A stretch of 64,000 nt of DNA from Prunus persica (Eukaryota > Streptophyta > Magnoliopsida > Rosales > Rosaceae): positions 26,421,600-26,485,599 of the forward strand of contig NC_034014.1 of assembly GCF_000346465.2 (NCBI RefSeq), given 5' to 3'. The notes beneath the pieces were generated by a model. That model ran no database searches. It saw only the letters and a list, made by a program, of their open reading frames with translations, and was not told where the DNA came from. Position numbers and translations under genes: made by a program. Shown here piece by piece: positions 23,287-34,686 of this stretch (the stretch's first letter is position 1; every line of letters starts with the position of its first letter).

Positions 23287-23680
23287 TGTAAGATCCCACA
23301 TCAACCAACGGAGAGGGGGTGATGTGCCTTATATGTGTACACCCGCATCCATCTAGTACGAGGCCTTTTGGGAGCTCACTGGCTTCGGAGTCGTAGGAAC
23401 TCCGAAGTTAAGCGAGTTGGGGGCTAGAGCAATCCCAGGATGGGTGACCCACTGGGAAGTTGCTCGTGAGCTCCCAGAAACAAAACCGTGAGGGCAGAGA
23501 GGGGGGCCCAAAGTGGATAATATCGTGCTATGGCGGAGCCGATCCTGGGGTGTGACAATTTGGTATCAGAGCCACTCTGCCGTGTGGTGTGAGTGTGCCG
23601 ACGAAGACGTCGGGCTCTTAAGGGGGGTGGATTGTAAGATCCCACATCAATCAACGGAGAGCCGATCCCGGGATGTGATA
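23287..23680 (+). mobile_element. Cassandra-type TRIM retrotransposon with 5S-like LTR
   Basis: The left LTR, 23287-23557, begins TGTAAGATCCCACATCAA and ends GGGGTGTGACA. It contains a 5S-rRNA-like stretch at about 23370-23460, including AACTCCGAAGTTAAGCGAG and AGGATGGGTGACCCACTGGG. A primer-binding site complementary to initiator Met-tRNA (TGGTATCAGAGCCA) follows at 23561. Then come about 60 bp of interior, a purine tract (AAGGGGGGTGGA) and a right LTR at 23633-23680. That right LTR keeps both ends but has lost its middle. GAGAG flanks both sides, consistent with a 5-bp target duplication, although the right flank is a GA microsatellite. It encodes nothing, as TRIMs do. Confidence 0.88.
23370..23460 (+). 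repeat. 5S rRNA-like segment inside the TRIM LTR, not an rRNA gene
   Basis: It carries the 5S internal promoter-like blocks (AGTTAAGCGAG and GATGGGTGACC) but diverges at the 5' third and is embedded in LTR sequence. It should not be annotated as a 5S gene. Confidence 0.8.
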
Positions 23681-24185
23681 GAGAGAGAGAGAGAGAGAGA
23701 GACAAAGTGGCTGGATTTCCTTGACTGATTAAGTTTTCTTAATCAAAAAGGGCAGAAAAGAAACCACTTTTTCTGTTGGGGCTGATATTTTCTCTACCAA
23801 AAGGACAATACAACAACAATAATACTAGCGACAATGGTGTGGCATCGTGTATGCTTTTTATTGGCCTGACCTGAGTGACATGTTCTGTTGAAGATCAATT
23901 TGAGTCGGTCAATTTTCCCACAATGATATTGATAGATTAGAACAAAAAACAAAGACATGGTACCAAATTCTACAAATCATATCAGAGAAAAACCATTGGT
24001 CACTTTCATTTGGTGGGTTTTGTCCTGCTACAATTAGAAACACTGCACAAAACAATGCAACTTTAGCCTCCTTTATTTCTTTGGCCAACAAATGCGGAAG
24101 ACAATGAACCTAAACCTCAACCTTTCTTTCAGACCGAAAGAAAAAAAAAACCTCAACCTTTCTTTTATCTTTTTTGAATTCCATA
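23681..24185. other. Spacer downstream of the second MIF-like gene
   Basis: It starts with a (GA)n run, then AT-rich sequence that probably includes the 3' UTR of the minus-strand gene at 24186. No gene is seen. Confidence 0.4.
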
Positions 24186-26015
24186 TCAGAGCTTAGACCC
24201 TGTTGCAGTACTTATATCAACAACTTTAAGAAAAAATCTGGTCTTTGGGATTGAAAGCTTGGCCTCCATGATTGTGCCAAGGGTGGCAATCAGCTGCCTC
24301 TTCACTGGTTTGTTAATTCCACCCATTGCTACTAGCTCACCATATGCTGCTGGCTCACTGGTGCTCCTGCCAAATGATATGGGCACCGATCCCTTAAGCA
24401 ACACCATCACATACTGCACCCAAAGCAAAGTGTGTGTTCAAGGATTAAACATACAATTAAATGGGATAATTAAAGAAAATTTTGATTGGAAGTAATTCTG
24501 AAAGGGTAAAACGCGCTTTCTGATAAATAATGTTCGGCAAAAAAATTTATATGTTCTTCTGAAATCACACTTCCAATTTTTTGACATTCTTCTAAGGGAA
24601 TTGCTTCTATACAAATATTTTATAAACAAAAGTGCTTCTTACAAAATTATTTCCAAATAAAACCTTAGTGTGTCAAGGGTCGAATTATGCTGAAATGGGT
24701 TGATGCAGACACCAACCAACCAGAAGGCACTCATATTATTGAGTGGGAAAATTCTCAAAAGCCGGAAACAAAGTGGTGGGGCTCCAACCAGAGGACAGAC
24801 AGCTACTCCAATACTTAAATATCATCAAGTGGTTCCCATATATCTTGTTTATCCTAAGAAGAGCTCAGCAGCTGACTTTTGATTTTTAAACTCAAGACAA
24901 AATTATATACAATGGTCATGGCTTTTCGAGGATTGGAGAAAAGCCACTCTGGGGCTGCCCTCCCCAGCCAAATGGGACTAGTCTCAGCTCAGTGCATGTT
25001 AGGTTAAACTGGGCTAATGTCACAGCTTGCCAAGCATTTTTCTTCTCCAAAACTTTAAGTCGTTGCGAAACGCCAAAAACCAAAGAATTGTAGATGTAAT
25101 GGGATTAGAGGTGTGAACTCAAAATCTCCTACGAACTAAAGACTAGTATAATTTCAACAAATTAGTAGAGAATGAGTCAATGTATATCAAAACAACACAT
25201 CACGTATCATATCAGTAAAACCCCATTAGGCACTAGCCCTCGACAAAACCCAGCATAAACAAACTACAATATGCAGCCCTGTTGTAGTTTGACTACCAGA
25301 CCAACTCCCCTTGCTCCTCCTTGAGGTTTGCACAGATTGCCCCCATCTGCGCTGACTTTGTAACATGAGGGCTTTTTGTTTTGGGGGGGAGTCCCAAGAA
25401 ATTCCAATCTTACAAGGTTGAGAGACCTTGATGCTCATTGATTTACAGAAGCCAATTCTTTTCAATCTGCTACTCTATTCATACAGAATCTGGGCAGACA
25501 CTAGCTAAAAGCAATTGATATGATTTTAGGTACTAGAAAGAGAAAAAGGGAACCCAAAATCAAATCTCCCTTGTGAATTACAAAAAAAAAAAGCAGAACA
25601 AGTGATTTCCCAGTATCTAATTGCTACAGAAGAACAGCCTCTAATCTTTACTCGGATCAACTAAAAGTTAGCTAGTGGGTCTAGAGTCTCTAGACTCTAT
25701 AATTTACTTGTAAAATATTGGTTTTGGCCAGTTGACATTACCTCATTTGGGAGATAAGAATATAGCATTAATCATGATTAACGGATTACAAAATACCAAG
25801 TACCATGCATGAAATTGAATTAAGAAACTCAACTTTGTGTGTGTGTGTGTGTGTGTGTGTGTTTCTGAGTGATTGACATGAATGAGGAAGAGAAAGAAAC
25901 TTACGTCTTCAGGCTTTCCAGTGATGGAAGAGATCGCTTTGGTGGCTTCAGAAAAGATGGAATCAGTGTCAAATCCATCTAGGTTCACGTTGGTGGAGAT
26001 GTAAAGGCAAGGCAT
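24186..26015 (-). CDS. MIF-like tautomerase, MDL3 type, 112 aa, peroxisomal signal
   Basis: Exons 26015-25905 and 24413-24186 with a 1.49-kb intron. Exon 1 gives MPCLYISTNVNLDGFDTDSI and ends KPED; exon 2 gives YVMVLLKGSVPISFGRSTSE and ends STATGSKL. The catalytic Pro after Met is kept. The last three residues, SKL, are a canonical PTS1, so import into peroxisomes is expected, as for Arabidopsis MDL3. The first intron lies at the same position as in the MIF-like gene 1.7 kb away, but the last intron is absent. Divergence between the two proteins is high, so they are old paralogs. A (TG)n run sits in the intron near 25836-25861. Confidence 0.93.
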
Positions 26016-26489
26016 CTTCTGATCTTCCTTCTTTTGAGTTTTTGAGATTTTGAGTTTGAACTTGGACAAAGAGCCGTGTTGTGGGTGGAAGGAAATATGT
26101 GAGAGAGAGACAGAGAGACCAAACACCTTCTCTCCCTCCTCAATCTTCCTCTAATATATAGACACACTTGCAAACTTGGAAACTTCAAACAAATACCAAG
26201 TATACCGAATTAAACGTTTTAAATGTTTTGCCCTCAAATTAGATACTTTTCCTTCTTGCCAATATATATGATTAGACTGATAATAAATGGATGAGATGTA
26301 TATTACACTTATAAGAACTGAGGAATCAAAGTAATATCTTCTTAATCGTATTTAGTGCTAATTAATTACACTTTTCTTTTATGAACAAAAGTTTAGAGGG
26401 AAGGAAAGGGAGTACACATTTTTTGTCAACTAGTGAAATTGCTTTATAAATTTTGAGGAAAAAAAGTGATTTTTAAATAAAAAGAAATT

Positions 26490-26760
26490 ATTTTTTTTTG
26501 GGGTCGAAAGTGAATTTCATTAAAAACTCACAAAAGGACATAAAAATACACCAAAAAATAAAACTCAACCAACTTAACCCAACAACAAAGCAAAAGCGAA
26601 TAAAAGAATAACATACAATGTACAATCTGAAAGCGAATATGCAACCAAGAGAGAGACTCATTGGTTTTTATTACAGTGAAAGAAGTTAATTGTAAGTTGT
26701 AACTCATATTCCCAATGCCACTCACTCTCGTGACTCGTAGACTTGATATTTTACCTCAAT
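26490..26760 (-). mobile_element. Possible 3' tail of an L1-like LINE
   Basis: On the minus strand the segment ends with an ATGAAATTCACTTTCGACCC-like tail and an A-run (T-run at 26490-26500 on the plus strand). It contains a Leu/Phe/Tyr-rich, stop-poor stretch, in the way plant L1 3' UTRs often do. There is no reverse transcriptase domain and I could not define a target duplication. Confidence 0.35.
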
Positions 26761-27339
26761 TTGCTTAGTCATTTTTTAATATTTAGTGTGGATTGAATAG
26801 TGGCCGGATTTGATGGTCTCTGCCATTCACATGATGCAATCTTCTTCTTCTTCTTCTTCTTTAATCAGTTTTATAGTAGTTCTGCCCATTTTATCGTTAA
26901 AGAATTTTAATTTTCTCCCTTAAAAAACCCTTTAAGTCTCCATTAAACCAGAGATGGATTTGACAGCAGACGTTGACTGGTGCAATTGGATTGATTAAGG
27001 AGCATGATTAGGAGAATTTTAATCCAAATTTCTATCTTTGTTTTAGGGTACGTGGTCTTTAAGCACGAATTAGTAACGGAAATGACCCGACAAATTCATG
27101 CATTGAAGATTGAAGATTGAATGATTTAGAGGTTTCTAAATTCTGTTCAAGACACAAATATGAACAACGTCCACAAATGCACGTCGTTAAGATTTAATGA
27201 ATTAAATTCAACCCAAATGGTGCTCAATCCATCTTCTTGTTCGTTTCATGTTTTCCATATGGGTAATTGATTGGTTATATTATTGTATGAACGTTATTTT
27301 CTTTTCATTATCATACGCTTTTAGAAAGATTTATATATT

Positions 27340-27760
27340 TAGAGTGCTGCTAAACGAACTCTAAAATTAACTGAGTACACAATACTATCAAATTATTTGT
27401 TGAATTACTAATTTACCCTAATATAAAATGACAAAAAAGAATATATCGAATTACTAATTCACTAGTTTTCTAATTTGCATGCGAGATCAACAAGGTTTGC
27501 AAGTTCGATAAATCACTCAATGTCTCTGGCAATATTTCCACAGTAGCTTATGGAATTAAAGATTTTGATGCAAACTCAAAATTTGAAAAGAGGGCACGAA
27601 TTCATATAAAAAAAAAGAAATTAGGTTTAGGATTGGTATTAGTGTGTTCTCGGGATATTTTGATAGTTAAATAGGGTGTATTTAGATAATTTTACATTTT
27701 GATTTAAATAATAGGGTGTACTTAGATCATAAGGTTCGTTTAGCAACTTTATAAAGGTGA
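27340..27760. mobile_element. MITE with GCTAAACGAAC terminal inverted repeats
   Basis: The left end carries GTGCTGCTAAACGAACTCTA and, further in, AGTACAC. The right end on the minus strand reads GTTGCTAAACGAACCTTATG followed by AAGTACACCCTA. The inverted ends enclose about 400 bp of AT-rich non-coding sequence. The target duplication is not clear, so superfamily and exact ends are open. Confidence 0.6.
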
Positions 27761-28498
27761 TAGTCTAAATTAACTTAAATTTAAACATAGATGTAACACG
27801 AGACTCACTATCCTAAATAATTGACCGAAGTCAAATCACGTCCGACGCTATGAATAAATTTTTTAAATTTGTTATTTTGGTGGACTAGTTAAACCTTTCT
27901 AATTAAAGGGTGGAAATGGAGGAAGATCGGCCTACCTCTTTGGGAATGGCTATTGCTTCTAAATATTATTATATTAGACATTGATGATTATATTAGGTTT
28001 AACGCCATGAGATATATGTAGTTTGATTTGATTTATGGATGCAAAACATGTGTTCTAAAGTCAAGCTATTCTTTCCCACTTAGAAAAACTTACAGCTGCG
28101 CAACCTTTCATTATAAAGAGGGTAGATAATTTTATTTTCCACGACCGCAAGTGCTGTTGATGTGAAGAAAACAAGAAGTATATGAAAAGCAGGAACAAGA
28201 AAAATTGAAAAATCGAGAAGAAGTTAAAATATATGGAGGCTTCTCTGTTTGGGCATTGTCTTTTTAATTTTTACGAAAGCCAAAATATTCTCACGTGCAA
28301 ATTAATTAATTTTTTAAACACATATTTTTAACTTAAAATGTATATATTTACATCATTACTTTCTGAAAATTTTAAATGTGTAATAATATATATTGTTAAC
28401 CATGATTGATTGAAATTAATATATATCAATCATCCTTTGAAAATTAGGAGAAATTATAGAATATTATGATAGTATGGTTACATGGTACATATTGTATA

Positions 28499-28991
28499 AG
28501 CTAAAAGCTACTTTTGGTTCATGTAGTTTGGCATTTCAACCACTTTTGATCCTATAGTTTCAATTTCGTCAATTTTGCCATTGTAATTTTGTGTTTGTAG
28601 CAATTCAATGACATATTAGTATTCTTATCAAATTCTTTAACGATGCAAAGGGCAATTTCGTCAATCCAAAACCCTTGAGCGTAAAAGCTTGTTTGAAATT
28701 CTACCCATTTCATATTAGGGCAAATTTTACTACTAATCTCAATTTTTGAAGAACCCTAAACCCAAATGACCAATTTCGAGCCCTAGGAGAGTTTCAAATG
28801 AGTTTTTATGCTTAAGAATTTTGGATTGACGAGATTGCCCCTTGCATCGTCAAAGAAATTGATAGGAATACTAAATTGTCCTTGACTTGCTACAAATACC
28901 AAACTACAGGGTCAAAATTGTCGGAATTGAAACTATATGATCAAAAGTGGTTAAAGTGCTAAACTACAGAGACCAAAATTGATTTCTAGCC
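28499..28991. mobile_element. MITE, 493 bp, 8-bp target duplication TATTGTAT
   Basis: TATTGTAT flanks the element at 28491-28498 and 28992-28999. The terminal inverted repeats extend over about 100 bp or more: the left reads GTAGTTTGGCATTTCAACC and ACTTTTGATC; the right, inverted, reads GTAGTTTAGCACTTTAACC and ACTTTTGATC. Homologous inverted pieces (GCAATTTCGTCAATCC and GGATTGACGAGATTGCCCC) continue towards the centre, so the element can fold on itself. The 8-bp duplication suggests hAT-related mobilisation, or Mutator if a ninth mismatched base belongs. Confidence 0.78.
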
Positions 28992-29388
28992 TATTGTATT
29001 TGTATTATAATATGGGTGTATGATATTGTTTATTTTTCTCCCTTTTAGGGAATAGTATCAATAAATATCCATTTATATTATAGGGAGTTTATGATATGTG
29101 TACAAGATAGATCACGTAGATGTACTACCGTAGTATTTTATAATCACTTGAAAGGTGGAGGGGTTACTGCAAAATAATAAAGAAAAAAAATCAATAAATT
29201 AGATGGGTAATGGACCAACTGAGTTTGATAATGGACAGCACACAAAAGACATGACCCATGAACCGGCCCAAGTTAATCCATGATTGGTCTGTCATGAAAC
29301 GATGCGTTTCAGTCTCCCGCTCCCGTGGTTTTTTCTTTGAAACACTGGAGTGTAGACTCTACTAGCAGAACCAAGCTTCACCTCTGCA

Positions 29389-32300
29389 ATGGAGGACCAC
29401 GTGTTCCTCACGTGCGACCACCCTCTCAACCTTCCAACACTTTCAACCAACGAACCTCTCTCTCTCTCAGCCCTAGCTTCCCTGAGGTCTCTGATCATCA
29501 ACCCCTCAACTACCGCGCCCACAATCTCTTCCGTCATCGAAACCCTAACTCGCTCGCTCCAACTCAGTCGCGACCCGCTCGCCATTCACCACACTCTCAA
29601 GCTCCTCACTGACATGGCCTTGCGACTCCCCCACCTCTCAGGCGTCGTCTTCGACTCGGTCTGTTCCCACTCGCTCCTTTCCACCGATTCGACCCGCGTC
29701 GCCGCCGAATCTCTCGACGCACTCGCTTCTATCGCGGAGGGCAACCGAGTCCTAGCTCCCGGCATTGAAGAATTGGACGACCGTTTATTCGCCTCGCTCT
29801 GTTTCAGTCCATCTCTTTCCGTACGGCCATGGCTTCTCAGAAACGCCGACAGGTTTGGTGTACAGCCTCATTTGTTATTCACTCTGTTTCTAGGGTTTAC
29901 GAAAGATCCATATCCGTACGTGAGGAAAGTTGCTTTGGACGGACTTGTTGACTTGAGCAAGAACGGTGTTATTGAGGACCCTGACATGATCGAAGGGTGC
30001 TACTTCCGTGCAGTTGAGCTTCTAAACGACATGGAAGATTGCGTTAGATCGGCTGCAGTTCGCACGGTGAGCTTTTCTTAATAAAATTGATTTCTCTCTG
30101 TTTTTCTCTTTTTGTGTGCTAACTTGCTTTATGTATTGCACATCATGAACGAACGCACAGGTGTGTGCTTGGGGTCTAATGCTGGTGGCGTGCAAGTCGG
30201 AGACGAAGGCATATTGGTCTGATGAAGTATTTGTCAAAGTAATAGCTTATTATTGATTATATTATCTGTCTTATAATAATTGACCTATTTAATTTATTCT
30301 ACTTCAATCTTGGCATTGCTCTATGAAATTGAGCTTTGGTCTCAACAGTCATCAAGTTATAAACTTCCTCGCTTTAGTTGCTAATGCTCATGCTGACTTG
30401 AACTCATACTCACCATTCATGCTTATACATATTTGTCCAAAGAGTCTTGCTAACTTGTTCCGGTCAAATTTTGTCTAGGAGATCATTAAGGAAATCGCAA
30501 CCCTTAACCCTGCATTGTTGAATGGTAGGACATTCTCTTCCTATCATTCTGTCTCAGTGAGAGTCGGAAATTTTTTGTATAAAGCATCATGTAGAGTTCC
30601 TATCCTGATGTCTCATGGATTGCGTATATTTGTAGCTTTGTTCAACAGTGAGAGACATGAGCATGGAGGTTAGAGTTGAAGCTTTTTGTGCCCTTGGGAA
30701 GATAGAAATGGTATCTGAGGAAATTCTTTTGCAAACCCTGTCAAAGAAAGTTCTAGTGACCATGAAGGGAAAGAAATCTCTTGCTCAGTGCTCTGATGAA
30801 CAACTAGAAACATCAGGGTCAAGTGTTGCTGGAGCTTTCATGCATGGGCTTGAGGATGAATTCCATGAGGTAACATATATCTACTCTTTGTGAAAGGGAC
30901 TTTACTATATGCATGCTTTCTAATTAAGAATTATTTGTGAATCTGAAGGTGCGAAAAGCTGCATGTCATTCTCTGCGTACACTGACCATACTCTCTGCCA
31001 AGTTTGCTGGAGAAGCCTTAAACTTACTGATGGATGTACTGAATGATGACTCAATTCTTGTCCGGCTACAAGCTTTTGAAACTATGCATCGAATGGCATC
31101 CTTTGACTGTCTGACAGTGCAAGAAACACACATGCATATGGTAATGTTCTGAAATTTTGTAAGTTCATTGTTAATCAACTAATTATACGGAATGAGTACA
31201 TTAAAAATCAGTAAAAGTACATTAGAAATTCTATGCACCAGGTACATCTGTGAAACCGCCTAAGTACATATTGCTTAATATGGTTTTGTTACTTGATTTT
31301 GCAGTTTCTTGGCACCCTGGTTGACAATGATACCCTCATAAGATCTTCAGCAAGGAAAATACTTAAATTGGCAAAGCTGCAAAAGTTGAAGTTGTTTAGA
31401 TTAACTATTGATGCCCTTTTAGAAAATTTGGAAAGACATCCACAGGTCAGCTTTCCATTTTTTCCCTTGATCAAAGTTACAGATTTTCTCTTTTGGAGCT
31501 AGTATGATGGTGTGAGTTTGGTCATTTTAATCATGCAATTTCTAGGAATAGCTTTGTTGGGCTATGTACTTGTGATTTCATAACTTGTTCTGTCTTTCTT
31601 TTTCTTACTTCAACCTTTTTTTTGTGTGCCAATTCTTACTTCTACTAATTAAAATTGCTTTTTTCCAGGATGAAGCAGATGTACTATCTGTTTTGTTTCA
31701 TATTGGACGAAATCATGGAAAGTTTGTGGTCCGCATAATTGAGGAGGTTTTTCCACAGGTTAGCAGGCCTCAATATATGCTGTCATGTGATCATTAAGAT
31801 AGATAAATACCACCACCCAACTTCCTGGTGAGCCTGGGTGGCTGCTACAAATGAAATTCAATCCTGCTTAGTGACACAAAAAAGTGTTATTGACAGGTTT
31901 GATTCAAATCTAATGATTCAAGACATCATGTGATAGTTTGTGAGCTGAATTCAAAATAAATCTCTTTTGAATACAGCTTTTATTGTGGTATATGGTCAGA
32001 ATGATGGATAAAAAATATTTGAGAGCATGACATAGAACAGCCCCAAGGATAATACAGAGTTACTTTTTCTTGCTTAGGTTGTGTTACAGGTTTTGGAACT
32101 TTTCTATATCTAGGAATGGCTTGGAACTCTCAATTTGTTTATATTATTTTCTTAGTTACCTTTTGTGCTGTTTGCGACTGTAATTTCTATTGGAAGAAGT
32201 TGATAATTATTGTTCCTTTTCTATCAGATGGAGCCAATGTCTAATGGCAAGTTGGGCTTTGATAGTGTGAGAGTGGCCGCCTTGCTAGTTCTGGCCATAT

Positions 32301-34149
32301 CAGCTCCACTTTCACATGAACGTGATTGCAATATTCCACCTACAATATTTTCTTATGCAGTTACATACCTGGGAAGGATTTCTCAGGCTTTGAGTGACCT
32401 TATGAATCAAAATAGCCTTTTGGATTACTTGTCTCAGTGCAGTAGATCCTCAGGACCATATGCCATAGAGTTCAACTTCAAAGTGGGGGAGCCTTGCTTG
32501 CCTAATGCTAATGTTCCAACCTATACGAGTAATGAGATAATTGGTTCCATTGCAATGCCATTGCCCCAAAAGACAGGTGGAACCTCTGAAATTTTGTCTC
32601 CAACAATAAAGAAGCCAAGGGAAGCAGGAACTTCACTTGTAGAATACCAGCTAGACGTGCATGATGAAGTTACCAAGTCAATGAATGTTATTCTTGCAAA
32701 GGTGAAGGATATCTGGCCACTTGTACTGTCAGGATTTACGAATGAAGTACTGAGGACTTTGAGGTAGTACCATTATTTTCTGCATTATCCATTGCATTGA
32801 CATGATCTGTATTTCCCTAAATCAGTAAAGAAAAAGCGAAGCGAAACAAAAATTTCCCCTTCAGGCCTCCTTTTGAATGGGGGAAAGCCTATGTTATGGA
32901 GTACGTTACTCACAAAGATCTTTTAATTTAACCTTACATACACCAGAAAGATACACATGCTTTGGGATCATGCATCTAGTGGCAGACTGAGTTGCCTAAT
33001 GGGAACTTCCTTAGACCTACATGGCCAAAGGAATGTCTACTATATATTTATCCTTATAAACAGCCATAAATCTTAGACGTATTTGATATGCTTATTTCCT
33101 ATACACTCTTTCATGTGCTTTAGTTGAATGCCATATTTGTTAAGAACTACTCAATGTAACCTGTTCTTTTATTTTATTTTTTCCTATTTGCTTATTTGTT
33201 TTGTAAAATGGCTTCATGCAGAAGTTGCAGGGAGGAGTTGGCAACATTTACTTCTGACTCGCATGCATCTGCTGGTGTATTTTCCTTTACGAAGCAATAT
33301 ATCCAGATAGTGAAACTGCTTACAAAGGCATGGGTGAACTTCCTGTCTTCAACACATTTTCCTTGTGGAATGGGAGAATTGGACTTAGTATTGGGAAAGC
33401 TGGACAGGAGGCTTAGAGATCTGAAGAGTGCGTTTATAAGATTGTCTGAAGAGGAGGAGTTACATATCTTGGAGCTGATACTTGTGACTTGTATGCTCAG
33501 ATTGTCTGAAGTGGAAATTTGCTGTCATCTTGGAACCTTGAGAAAGCTCTCTAGTATGATGTCACGGGTGGAATATCTCCTTAGAGATGGATCTGTTGAA
33601 CCATCCAGGTTTATAATTGGAGTCGGAAAATTATCATCCGAATTTGGTTCTTCTTCTCTCAATGAAGCTTCCTTTAACCCCCTTCTCATTAGAAGGGTAC
33701 TTGAAAGCTTCTCCCTCAAGCAACTTGTGTTGTGTGGTAGACTCAAGCACATGAAGGCAGAGCTGGATATACCTGACAATGAGTACGAAAATCCTCTTCG
33801 GTTTGTTGCGGGACTGCCGGTTGGTATACCATGCCATATCACTCTTCATAACATTTCAGCTGAAAGTAGGTTGTGGCTGAAAATGACTGTAAATAAAGAC
33901 AACGAATCAACTCAGTTCGTCTTCTTGGATTTAAACCATTTTGGAGGCTGTGATGATGTCAGAGTATTTATGTTTACCGCACCCTTTTACAAAACCCCAA
34001 AAGCATTTTCTTTTACGATTAGGGTCTGTATTTGTATGGAATGTTTGTCTGAGGTTGAGGATGTTTCTTCTGTCAAACGTTGGGGTCCAAGACATGAGCT
34101 TACATATCTTTGCCGAGAAAAGGATGTTTATCTTTCTATGGTTAAGTAA
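29389..34149 (+). CDS. SIEL: SIEL / Integrator subunit 4-like HEAT-repeat protein, 958 aa, 8 exons
   Basis: Exons 29389-30066, 30161-30238, 30636-30869, 30949-31140, 31305-31445, 31669-31758, 32228-32763 and 33222-34149; every junction is GT-AG and in phase. Reading order: MEDHVFLTCDHP; GFTKDPYPYVRKVALDGLVD; VCAWGLMLVACKSETKAYW; LCSTVRDMSMEVRVEAFCAL; VRKAACHSLRTLTILSAKFA; FLGTLVDNDTLIRSSARKIL; DEADVLSVLFHIGRNHGKFV; MEPMSNGKLGFDSVRVAALL; a C-terminal domain ending KDVYLSMVK. Repeated helical pairs with VRxxA patterns are HEAT/ARM repeats covering about residues 180-470. Arabidopsis SIEL interacts with SHORT-ROOT and helps its movement between cells and endosomes; the fold is that of Integrator subunit 4 in snRNA 3'-end processing. 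The length is close to the Arabidopsis protein. The gene appears intact. Confidence 0.92.
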
Positions 34150-34686
34150 AGATTGAGTGGTTTGTTTTACTGTGATTAGAATAAGAATGTATTTATCTAA
34201 TCAGAAAACTGCACTAAATAGGTGAAATTAATCGCTGAATCCCTTAAAGTGGTTTCTTGAAATCTCCTCGTTTCTCTTTCTGGAGGTAATTCTTAGAGCA
34301 TCTCCAATGGTAAGATGCCAATTTGAGATGTAAAAATTACATTTACAAATTACATTCAATTGCATGTCCGCGAAATCTACATGTAATTCTTGTTCAAATA
34401 AAAGAAACTTAAATACAAATTTTCATGTATTAAATTGTTTGTGTTAATTTTTTTCGTGATAACTTTTCTTTTCACCAAACAAATCGACTTTAAAAGTTTT
34501 AAAATTCCGATGAGTTAGAATTTCATCCAATATAAAGTATCCACGTTTGATAACAGAAGCCCTTCCTCTATGCATTAAATATCAACAGTATGTACATGCT
34601 CTTTTTTATAACGGGTTCGATTAACCAAAAGACTCTTCGCTATGAAATGAAATGGTCTTAACAGCATGCAACATTGCATGATCAGC
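34150..34686. other. Convergent 3' flanks of SIEL-like and DCD-Kelch genes
   Basis: Short spacer between two convergent genes. AGAGCATCTCCAATGG near 34296 resembles the end of a MITE family, but a clear partner end is missing. No gene is present. Confidence 0.45.

Larger units (their letters stand above)
26016..29388. other. Intergenic region with MITEs and a LINE-like tail
   Basis: Apart from the three repeats listed separately (26490-26760, 27340-27760, 28499-28991) this is AT-rich spacer. It also holds the promoter of the MDL3-type gene at its left and the leader of the HEAT-repeat gene at its right. No coding region is recognised. Confidence 0.5.

Noticed and set aside
23370..23460. 5S ribosomal RNA gene
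   Set aside because: Only the internal part matches 5S and it lies inside an LTR with TGT..ACA ends, a primer-binding site and a second partial LTR, so it belongs to a Cassandra-type TRIM.
30479..30526. Possible extra exon in the SIEL-like gene reading EIIKEIATLNPALLN between AG and GT
   Set aside because: Exon 2 (ending DEVFVK) and the exon at 30636 (starting LCSTVRDMSM) join in frame and give the continuous family sequence; the extra piece would interrupt it.
34296..34610. MITE beginning AGAGCATCTCCAATGG
   Set aside because: The left end looks familiar, but the only candidate right end (ACATGCTCT near 34596) is too short a match.
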